NCBI GenBank assembly: GCA_947584775.1
Contig: CANPWT010000043.1
Location: 1 to 8,677 of the forward strand
Length of the DNA stretch: 8,677 nucleotides
Reading direction: 5' to 3'
Origin: an uncultured Clostridia bacterium
Lineage (GTDB): Bacteria > Bacillota > Clostridia > Christensenellales > UBA1242
In this document: in pieces, positions 1 to 5,244 of the stretch
Position numbering within the stretch: position 1 is the stretch's first letter
Layout of the letters: each line of letters starts with the position of its first letter
Notes under the pieces: generated by a model
The model's input: the letters and a program-made list of their open reading frames with translations, nothing else
What the model was told of the DNA's origin: nothing
Database searches by the model: none
Program-made: the position numbers and the translations under genes

Positions 1-347
1 AGGCGTTTTGCCAGGCTAGATAGTGTGCTTATTAAACTTACTGACCTATCTTCATACGAATCAATAACCTTATTAATATTTTTATAATTAATTTTGTTAT
101 TGTTTAATATGTTGGCAACATACTCTTTATACGCCAAAGCAGTTGGAACACGCCCGCCCGAGGTGTGAAGTTGCTTAAAATAGCCCATGCTTTCCAACGC
201 GTTAAGTTCGTTACGCAAAGTGGCCGAACTAACTTGCTTAAAATGTAAATTAAGCGAAGCGCTGGTTATTGGCTGGGCCGTTTTAACATATTCATCTACC
301 GCTACTAGCACAATTTCTTGCTTGCGTTTGTTTTTATCTTCCTTCAT
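1..347 (-). CDS. hrcA: Heat-inducible transcription repressor HrcA (5' part, truncated by window edge)
   Basis: HrcA is a dimeric repressor that binds CIRCE operators and shuts off class I heat-shock genes (hrcA-grpE-dnaK-dnaJ, groESL), with GroEL controlling its activity. The visible 115 codons run from ATG at 347-345 to base 1 with no stop. They hold the family's N-terminal winged helix-turn-helix: PITSASLNLHF, then SSATLRNELNALESMGY (recognition-helix region), then the wing signature HTSGGRVPT followed by YKEYV, close to the usual HTSAGRIPT...Y.YV. The start is fixed by AGGA at 354-351, three bases before ATG, and by the length of N-terminal sequence normal for the family. The dimerisation and inserted domains lie outside the window. 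It has its own promoter and a CIRCE element, so it is expected to be autoregulated. Its usual upstream neighbour hemW is separated from it here by the helicase and a small gene. Confidence 0.96.
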   Translation of the reverse strand, partial: MKEDKNKRKQEIVLVAVDEYVKTAQPITSASLNLHFKQVSSATLRNELNALESMGYFKQLHTSGGRVPTALAYKEYVANILNNNKINYKNINKVIDSYEDRSVSLISTLSSLAKR

Positions 348-363
348 ACGTCCTTTTAATTTT

Positions 364-390
364 TTAGCACTATTATTATATGATTGCTAA
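364..390 (-). promoter_or_regulatory. CIRCE operator of hrcA
   Basis: On the minus strand the arms read TTAGCAATC (390-382) and TAGTGCTAA (372-364), separated by exactly nine bases. The CIRCE consensus is TTAGCACTC-N9-GAGTGCTAA, so each arm has one mismatch. It begins four bases after the hrcA -10 and covers the predicted transcription start (about 388), the expected place for HrcA to block initiation or early elongation. Because it lies in front of a gene that is itself recognisable as hrcA, the call is strong despite the two substitutions. Confidence 0.93.
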
Positions 391-394
391 CTCT

Positions 395-423
395 ATTTTA
401 TGCAGTTTGCTAACAATTGTCAA
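395..423 (-). promoter_or_regulatory. Sigma-A type promoter of hrcA
   Basis: Minus strand: TTGACA (-35, 423-418), a 17-bp spacer, TAAAAT (-10, 400-395). The predicted start is near 388, inside the CIRCE element, giving a leader of about 41 nt. Runs of A on the minus strand between about 470 and 438 lie upstream of the -35 and could act as curved or UP-like DNA; that is inference. The promoter sits after the helicase terminator, so hrcA appears to be a separate transcription unit. Confidence 0.88.
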
Positions 424-475
424 CAATTTCTGCCACTTTTTTAAAAATTTTTTTAATTTTTTTTTGCTTTTTGGC

Positions 476-509
476 AAAACAAAAAACACACCCCCGTTAG
501 AGTGTGTTT
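476..509 (-). terminator. Rho-independent terminator after the helicase gene
   Basis: Starting six bases after the helicase stop codon, the minus strand has a perfect 8-bp inverted repeat, AAACACAC (509-502) and GTGTGTTT (491-484), with a 10-base loop, followed by TTT, G and TTTT. This is a standard intrinsic terminator shape and separates the helicase unit from the hrcA promoter. Confidence 0.88.
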
Positions 510-514
510 ATATG

Positions 515-3500
515 TTAATCTGGTTTAGTTTCATCCGTTTTTATGCTGAATTTAAACCCTTGTTCTTTTAGGAAGGCAACAATTTTTTCATTGGTGCTGT
601 AACCATATTTATAATTATTTAACACCGAGCCAACTGCCATATCTTCATCGCTACCCTTATATTCAGGCAAATAATCACTTAATTTGCTTTTCTTTTTAAC
701 TTTGTTTAAGTCAACAACTTTTGCTAGTTCTTTAAGGCGCTCTATCCTAAAAATAGCATCAGTATCTGTTTTGTTTGACATGCTAAAATTTAACTCTTTT
801 AGCACTGCTAATATTTTTTTATTTTCCTTTACTCCGGCCCTTGCCTTTACTAAAAACCTGCCTATATTAAAATCTTTTTCGCTATCCCTATATTTTGGCA
901 AATAATCACTTAGTTTTTTAGACCCACTAACTTTGTTTAAGTCAACAACTTTTGCTAGTTCACGCAGTTGAGTTATTCTTAACTCGGTTTGCGTATATAA
1001 TGTGTCTGATAAGTCAAAATTTAATTGTTTTAGCACTTTTAGTATTCTTGGATTGTTATTTCTGCCACTTTTAAATTTTTTTAAAAAAGAACCAATGTAA
1101 AAATCTTCATCACTATTTTTATATTCTGGCAAATAATCGCTTAATTTATCATCGTTTTTAACTTTGTTTAAGTCAACAACTTTTGCTAGTTGACGAAGTT
1201 GAGTTATTCTTAACTCGGTTTGGGCATCAAGCCTGTGCACCATGCTAAAATTTAACTCTTTTAAAACTTCTAGTAATTTTTCGCTGTTTTTTTCATTTTT
1301 ATTTTTAACATTGCATAAAAATGCACCAACGCCAAAATCTTCATCACTACCAACATACTCGGGCAAATAATCGCTTAATTTTTCGCACTGTTTAACCTCG
1401 TTTAAGTCCACAACTTTGGCTAGTTTGCGAAGTTGGGTTATTCTTAAATCGGTTAGCATATCAAATTTATTTGTAAAGGTATAATTTAATTCTTTTAAAA
1501 CTTCTACTATCTTTGGATTGTTATTTATGCCATATCTAACATTTTTTAAAAACGCGCCAACCGCAAAATCTAAATCGGTGTTTTTATATTTTGGCAGATA
1601 ATCGCTTAGTTTATCAAGGAATTTAATTTTGTTTATGTCCACAACTTCTGCTAGTTCACGAAGTTGCACTATTCTAAAATCGGTTTGTACTTTTATTTTT
1701 TTTGTTAGGTCGAAATTTAGTTCTTTTAAAACTTCTAATATTTTAGGGTTGTCATTTCGGCCAGACCTGAAACCTTTTATAAAATTACCAACTATAATAT
1801 CTTCATCGCTACCCTTATATTTTGGCAAATAATCACTTAGTTTCTCATTGAATTTAATTTCGTTTAGGTTAACAACTTTTGCTAGTTCACGAAGTTGGGT
1901 TATTCTTAAATCGATTAGTGTGTCTAATTTTTTTTCGAATTTAAGGCCAAGTTGAACCAATGCCCTTGTGTAATCATTTTCAACAGTTAATGCTTTGGCT
2001 GTTGCTAGCCAAGCGCCTATTCTATAATCAATTTCTGGGTTGGGGATGTATTTTGAAAGCGTATCTTTTTGCTTAATTTTGTTTAAATCCACATTGTAAT
2101 CGTTAACTAGAACTTCAAAAATTGTTAATTTGTCCCGCCAGGAAACAAAATCTAACTTTTTTTCCACCTCTTTTAATGCGGAAATAAATTTATCCTCTTT
2201 TTGCAAACGGGCAATAATATTTTGAATTTCTGTGTTGTAATTATTTTTTGCAATGCCTTTAAACAATGAACGAATACTATTTACCATGTTTGTATATTCA
2301 AAGTTTGAATTCATGTTGTTAACCATATCTAGCACAAGCGGGTTTTTGTTTTTACCAACAGAAAGCGCCCTGCCAAGTTGTTGCTGATAAACAATAAAAG
2401 ATTGGGTTGAGCGCATCATTATAACGCCGTCCAGGTCATTAATGTGCACGCCCTCGCTTATCATATCCACCGCAAAGGCAATTTTTATGCCGTTGGATTT
2501 GTCCGCTTTAAAATCGGATAATACTTGTGTGACGTTTGGCACGGACGAATCTATTAAATACAACTTAGAAATGTTTAACCCGTCCAACTGCTTGGTTATT
2601 TTTTCCATATTCTGTTTTGAGGATTTGATATCATCGGAAAAGACAATAAACTTGCCGTTTGGAAATTTTTTTAAATTTTCTTTAATTAAATCTTTTGCGG
2701 TTTGGCTATCGGAAATTTGATGTTTAATTTCCTCCACACGGTTGGTTAATTCAACGCTTAATTTATGATTTTTATTGTTTTTTATGCGTTTTTCTAGGTT
2801 GGAAATGTATTTATCGTACGAATAAATTGCCGTGTGATAGTCTGGCAGGGGTAAAATGCCTGCATTAATTGCATCAGCCAAGGTTATGACGCTAACCACA
2901 TTGCCACCAAAAACCGCTTCGGCAACATCTTTGCCGGTTGACCTTATTGGAGTGGCGGACATGCCCAAAACTTGAATGCGGGGGTTGCTATTTAAGGCAA
3001 TTTGCACCGCCTGACCCCACTTGTTTTCGTCCGCGTGGTGAAATTCGTCCACAACTATATGGGTAAATTTGCTTAGATATTGGTTAAAACGCGATTGCTC
3101 TGGGCGGGTGAGGGTTACATTTTTAAGGTCTTTCTCGTTAAAATCTTTATCGCTATTTTTTAACATTTTAAGCAATTTGGCGTATGTTACAAATTCAATT
3201 TTTTCCATTAAATTTTGCTTGTTAAGCGCTTTTAAATTTTCCCTAAACTCGTGCATTATGGCGCGGGTTGGCGCAATGTATAAAAACTTGCAGTTGCTGT
3301 TTGCGTTGATTGTTATAGGTTTAATGCCCGAGTGGACAACTGCACCGCTAATTTGGTCGTTAATCCAGCGTATGGCAATATAAGATTTGCCAGTGCCGGT
3401 TGCGTGAACTATGGCCACGCGCTTATCCCCCTTATCAAAGGCCGCGCAAACATTATAATATGGCGTTAGGTTGTGATGCAACAAAATATCATCCCGCTGG

Positions 3501-3565
3501 GACAAAACCTTAGAATATTTAGAAACTAAACCGGTTTTATTTTTGGTTATGATTTTTTCTGCCAT
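515..3565 (-). CDS. Superfamily 2 DEAD/DEAH-type helicase with C-terminal HA-like repeat array
   Basis: Predicted ATP-dependent nucleic-acid helicase or translocase of 1016 aa, cytoplasmic (no signal or membrane segment). The N-terminal ResIII-like RecA lobe has Walker A ATGTGKS (55-61), a motif Ia-like APTRA (98-102), DEFH (173-176, motif II) and SATP (203-206, motif III). The second lobe has FIVFSDD (306-312), MISEGVH (368-374, motif V-like) and QQQLGRA (394-400, motif VI), so all core ATPase motifs look intact. No nuclease or methyltransferase motif was seen. From about residue 471 the protein is a repeat array (listed separately). The start ATG at 3565-3563 follows AGGAG (3574-3570) by four bases. 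It has its own promoter, an operator-like palindrome and a leader hairpin upstream, and a terminator directly downstream. It interrupts the usual hemW-hrcA adjacency, which suggests acquisition. Helicases with HA repeats are known in bacterial genomes and on mobile elements, but the substrate of this one is unknown. Confidence 0.92.
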   Translation of the reverse strand: MAEKIITKNKTGLVSKYSKVLSQRDDILLHHNLTPYYNVCAAFDKGDKRVAIVHATGTGKSYIAIRWINDQISGAVVHSGIKPITINANSNCKFLYIAPTRAIMHEFRENLKALNKQNLMEKIEFVTYAKLLKMLKNSDKDFNEKDLKNVTLTRPEQSRFNQYLSKFTHIVVDEFHHADENKWGQAVQIALNSNPRIQVLGMSATPIRSTGKDVAEAVFGGNVVSVITLADAINAGILPLPDYHTAIYSYDKYISNLEKRIKNNKNHKLSVELTNRVEEIKHQISDSQTAKDLIKENLKKFPNGKFIVFSDDIKSSKQNMEKITKQLDGLNISKLYLIDSSVPNVTQVLSDFKADKSNGIKIAFAVDMISEGVHINDLDGVIMMRSTQSFIVYQQQLGRALSVGKNKNPLVLDMVNNMNSNFEYTNMVNSIRSLFKGIAKNNYNTEIQNIIARLQKEDKFISALKEVEKKLDFVSWRDKLTIFEVLVNDYNVDLNKIKQKDTLSKYIPNPEIDYRIGAWLATAKALTVENDYTRALVQLGLKFEKKLDTLIDLRITQLRELAKVVNLNEIKFNEKLSDYLPKYKGSDEDIIVGNFIKGFRSGRNDNPKILEVLKELNFDLTKKIKVQTDFRIVQLRELAEVVDINKIKFLDKLSDYLPKYKNTDLDFAVGAFLKNVRYGINNNPKIVEVLKELNYTFTNKFDMLTDLRITQLRKLAKVVDLNEVKQCEKLSDYLPEYVGSDEDFGVGAFLCNVKNKNEKNSEKLLEVLKELNFSMVHRLDAQTELRITQLRQLAKVVDLNKVKNDDKLSDYLPEYKNSDEDFYIGSFLKKFKSGRNNNPRILKVLKQLNFDLSDTLYTQTELRITQLRELAKVVDLNKVSGSKKLSDYLPKYRDSEKDFNIGRFLVKARAGVKENKKILAVLKELNFSMSNKTDTDAIFRIERLKELAKVVDLNKVKKKSKLSDYLPEYKGSDEDMAVGSVLNNYKYGYSTNEKIVAFLKEQGFKFSIKTDETKPD
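542..2155 (-). repeat. Tandem array of one HA unit and six divergent 77-78-residue repeats inside the helicase
   Basis: The motif LSDYLP recurs at residues 576, 653, 730, 808, 885 and 962, giving spacings of 77, 77, 78, 77 and 77. Each unit has the pattern LRI.QLRELAKVVDLNKV, then KLSDYLP.Y, then (S/T)D.D..(V/I)G.FL, then G...N.(K/R)IL.VLKELNF. A further upstream unit (residues about 471-544) is more like the helicase-associated (HA) domain, with W476 near its start, IGAWL (516-520) and a final LGLKF. The six later units replace the LG.W position by (V/I)G.F or VG.V and contain no tryptophan at all. The last ends in QGFKF, again HA-like. At DNA level the period is 231 bp (one 234 bp), and three units share an identical 29-base stretch at 701-729, 932-960 and 1163-1191. 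I infer expansion from an HA-domain ancestor, probably a nucleic-acid-binding module. Confidence 0.9.
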
Positions 3566-3569
3566 AATA

Positions 3570-3574
3570 CTCCT
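3570..3574 (-). promoter_or_regulatory. Ribosome binding site of the helicase gene
   Basis: AGGAG on the minus strand, four bases before the ATG at 3565. It fixes the start codon. It lies only nine bases beyond the U run of the upstream hairpin, so folding or termination in the leader would directly control access to it. Confidence 0.8.
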
Positions 3575-3582
3575 ATTTTAAA

Positions 3583-3657
3583 CAAAAAACACTAAATTAA
3601 AGTTAAAGCGCCCCATAAATATGGGAATAAATGCTTTTAAACTTAAAATTTAGTGTT
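3583..3657 (-). promoter_or_regulatory. Long hairpin with U run in the helicase leader; candidate attenuator
   Basis: Minus-strand arms AACACTAAATT (3657-3647) and AATTTAGTGTT (3598-3588) are perfectly complementary over 11 bp. Inside them the pairing continues with bulges (AAGTT with AACTT, AAAGC with GCTTT) to a tight inner stem CCCAT (3625-3621)/ATGGG (3616-3612) with a 4-base loop. The outer 3' arm runs straight into a T tract (3589-3584). Seen in the sequence: an imperfect stem spanning about 70 nt followed by U residues, downstream of the helicase promoter and 18 bases before its ATG. Inference: it works as a conditional terminator or attenuator for the helicase. Alternatively it is simply the terminator of the small upstream gene, or a remnant of a miniature inverted-repeat element. 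The AU-rich base of the stem makes its strength uncertain. Confidence 0.65.
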
Positions 3658-3662
3658 GCCAT
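3603..3662 (-). CDS. Candidate 19-aa leader peptide in the helicase leader
   Basis: An ATG at 3662-3660 opens a frame of 19 codons, MATLNFKFKSIYSHIYGAL, ending in TAA at 3605-3603. The A of this ATG is exactly where transcription should begin, with the -10 hexamer at positions -12 to -7, so the peptide would be read from a leaderless start; no SD is possible. The frame covers the whole 5' arm and loop of the leader hairpin and stops inside its 3' half. A ribosome on it would block folding of the terminator-like stem, the layout of ribosome-mediated attenuators seen before antibiotic-resistance genes such as erm, tet(M) and ABC-F genes. Peptide sequence gives no homology clue. A 19-codon frame can arise by chance, so the gene status is tentative. 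Confidence 0.4.
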   Translation of the reverse strand: MATLNFKFKSIYSHIYGAL

Positions 3663-3668
3663 AATTTT

Positions 3669-3697
3669 ATTTTATCATGATAAAGTAAAATTGTCAA
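3669..3697 (-). promoter_or_regulatory. Sigma-A type promoter of the helicase gene
   Basis: Minus strand: TTGACA (-35, 3697-3692), a 17-bp spacer ending in TGA, and TAAAAT (-10, 3674-3669); the TG one base before the -10 makes it an extended -10 promoter. The -35 starts three bases after the stop codon of the small upstream gene. The predicted start at 3662 gives a 97-nt leader that includes the leader peptide frame and the hairpin. Confidence 0.85.
3671..3684 (-). promoter_or_regulatory. Perfect palindrome overlapping the helicase -10; candidate operator
   Basis: TTTATCATGATAAA equals its own reverse complement over all 14 bases. It covers part of the -10 hexamer and ten bases of the spacer, so a bound dimeric protein would exclude RNA polymerase. 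No matching full palindrome is present at the promoter of the small gene, which shares only TGATAA at the same place. The regulator is unknown. Confidence 0.5.
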
Positions 3698-3699
3698 TA

Positions 3700-4044
3700 T
3701 TAATTAATTGGGCTGGACAAAACTGCCGAATTGTTGTTTAAATATGAAATTATTGCAAGTTTAACTGACATTTTTACCCCTTCTGTTTTGACAAAAGTTT
3801 TAATTTGTGCCCTGTTCATAAATGCCAAAATGTAGTAAAACATTTTTTTATCGTCTATCCTATTGATAAACTTAGGGTTGTTTATGCAACAAGTTATAAT
3901 GTCGTTTTTAGTTAATTTAATATTATTTTTTGCCCACTCAGTATAATTTAATTTGCTATTTACAATGGTTTTGTAAAAATTATTTTTATTGGCCTTATTT
4001 GTTATGGCCATTTTGGTTATTAAATTTGTGTTTTTATCTTTCAT
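3700..4044 (-). CDS. Small protein of unknown function (114 aa)
   Basis: I do not recognise this protein. It is rich in Lys and Asn, basic, without a signal peptide, without Cys-pair metal motifs beyond an isolated CC (52-53), and without a convincing membrane segment; the hydrophobic run around FYYILAFM (69-76) is too short. The second half (residues 41-104) looks mainly helical. The reading frame extends upstream to 4095, but the start at 4044 is chosen because GGAG (4056-4053) stands eight bases before it and because the upstream extension overlaps the consensus promoter at 4095-4067. It lies between hemW and the helicase on the same strand, and its stop codon nearly touches the helicase -35. 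Its own promoter and good SD argue that it is a real gene. A regulatory or partner role for the helicase is possible from proximity alone and is unproven. Confidence 0.75.
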   Translation of the reverse strand: MKDKNTNLITKMAITNKANKNNFYKTIVNSKLNYTEWAKNNIKLTKNDIITCCINNPKFINRIDDKKMFYYILAFMNRAQIKTFVKTEGVKMSVKLAIISYLNNNSAVLSSPIN

Positions 4045-4052
4045 TTGTTTTT

Positions 4053-4056
4053 CTCC
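4053..4056 (-). promoter_or_regulatory. Ribosome binding site deciding the start of the small gene
   Basis: GGAG on the minus strand, eight bases before ATG 4044-4042. The longer frame beginning at 4095 has no such site and would start inside the -35 hexamer, so the shorter product is preferred. Confidence 0.8.
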
Positions 4057-4066
4057 GCGAGTTTGT

Positions 4067-4095
4067 ATGTTATCACACCAACAAAAAATTGTCAA
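4067..4095 (-). promoter_or_regulatory. Sigma-A type promoter of the small unknown gene
   Basis: Minus strand: TTGACA (-35, 4095-4090), 17-bp spacer, TAACAT (-10, 4072-4067), with TG one base before the -10 (extended -10). The predicted start near 4060 leaves a 16-nt leader containing GGAG. No hairpin lies between the hemW stop (4114) and this promoter, so read-through from lepA-hemW into this gene is also possible. Confidence 0.82.
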
Positions 4096-4113
4096 CTATT
4101 TTTTTTAATTTAG

Positions 4114-5244
4114 TTAAGCAAGTTCCAAAATTATAGAGTTTGCCAAATAAAAATTTTGGCTGGTAATTTTTAAAAAGCCGTTTTTTATTGTTATTAAATT
4201 TAGCGCTTGCAATTTTTTAATTTGTTGGGCTTTGGTTATTGTTAAATCCTCGTTAAAATCTTGTTTAAATTTGGCAAGGTTTAGGCCATCGCTGGTGCGC
4301 AAACTTAACATTATGCGCTCGGTGCGCTCTTCTTCCTGTGTTAGTTTTTCAGTGTATTCGATTGGCAATTTGTTTTGGGTAAGTTTAGTTATGTATTCGT
4401 TTAAATTTTTGGTGTTATAAAACCTTACCCCGTCTATAAAACTATGGCTATTTAGCCCCAAACCAACATATTCTACCCCTTGCCAATATTTTTGATTGTG
4501 TTTGCTTTGATAGCCCTGCCTAGCAAAATTAGAAATTTCGTACCTATTAAAGCCATGTTTTTGCAAAATTGCGCAAACTGAGTTGTAATATTTTAGTGTT
4601 TGCTCATCCGTCTTTGGAGTTAAAAGTTTGTTTTGTATATTTTGTTTTAGCGGGGTGTTATCTTCCACTTGCAGGGCGTAAACAGAAATGTGTTTTGTGC
4701 GCTTAATTAAATATTTTAGGGTGGATTTTACGCTATGCAGTGTTTGGCATGGTAGCCCAATTATAACATCCGCGCTAATGTTTGTAAAATTGTTGTTTTT
4801 TAGTATTTTAAAGGCGTTTTTAACCTGTTTTTTTGTTTGGTTGCGCCCAACTTTGTTTAAAACTTTTTTTGTTAGCGATTGAACGCCCAGGCTTATTCTA
4901 TTGCAGCCTATTAGCAGATATTCGTCCAATTTTTGCTGGCTAAAAGAGTTTGGGTTAACCTCTATGGTAAATTCAAAGTTTTTGCAAAAATTAAACGAGG
5001 AAAAAATTTTTTTGGCAAGCGCAGAAATAAAGCCAGGATACACCACGCTTGGCGTTCCGCCACCAATATAAAGGGTGTCGAACTGCATATTGGCCATGGA
5101 CTGTTTTTTAAGGTCAATTTCGCGAATTAGGGCGTTAAGATATTGTTCTTGTTCGTTTTTACCCAAGCAAAAAGAAGTAAAATCGCAATAATCGCATTTT
5201 TTACTGCAAAATGGTATATGAACATACATCCCCATGGCGCACAT
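4114..5244 (-). CDS. hemW: Radical SAM heme chaperone HemW
   Basis: HemW is a radical SAM protein that binds heme and helps deliver it to target proteins; it was long annotated as an oxygen-independent coproporphyrinogen oxidase (HemN-like). The 376-aa length is normal. MYVHIPFC leads into the 4Fe-4S motif C13-x3-C17-x2-C20, followed by D21-F22. F22 stands where true HemN has a fourth cysteine, which supports HemW. GGGTPS (61-66) is the SAM-binding glycine motif, EVNPNS (95-100) follows, and HN..YW (249-254) with GLGLNSHS (261-268) matches the conserved C-terminal region of the family, though GAHS is more usual than NSHS. The ATG at 5244 shares its A with the lepA stop codon (TAATG) and has no SD, so translation is probably coupled to lepA. 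ATGs at codons 4 and 6 also lack a spaced SD. No terminator follows. Confidence 0.95.
   Translation of the reverse strand: MCAMGMYVHIPFCSKKCDYCDFTSFCLGKNEQEQYLNALIREIDLKKQSMANMQFDTLYIGGGTPSVVYPGFISALAKKIFSSFNFCKNFEFTIEVNPNSFSQQKLDEYLLIGCNRISLGVQSLTKKVLNKVGRNQTKKQVKNAFKILKNNNFTNISADVIIGLPCQTLHSVKSTLKYLIKRTKHISVYALQVEDNTPLKQNIQNKLLTPKTDEQTLKYYNSVCAILQKHGFNRYEISNFARQGYQSKHNQKYWQGVEYVGLGLNSHSFIDGVRFYNTKNLNEYITKLTQNKLPIEYTEKLTQEEERTERIMLSLRTSDGLNLAKFKQDFNEDLTITKAQQIKKLQALNLITIKNGFLKITSQNFYLANSIILELA

Noticed and set aside
187..571. Two plus-strand open frames covering the hrcA 5' end and its promoter region
   Set aside because: They run across the hrcA coding sequence, the CIRCE element, promoter and terminator, and encode low-complexity hydrophobic sequence with no family resemblance.
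701..1191. Regularly spaced identical repeats resembling a CRISPR-like array
   Set aside because: The 231-bp period is a multiple of three, the blocks lie in frame inside the helicase gene and encode the same protein motif; spacers are themselves homologous.
3588..3657. Inverted repeat as a complete miniature transposable element (MITE)
   Set aside because: No target-site duplication flanks it, the arms contain indels, and it fits a leader hairpin with a U run better; not fully excluded without searching for other copies in the genome.
4045..4095. N-terminal extension of the small gene (17 more codons, start at 4095)
   Set aside because: It has no SD, and overlaps the consensus -35/-10 promoter; ATG at 4044 has GGAG at good spacing.
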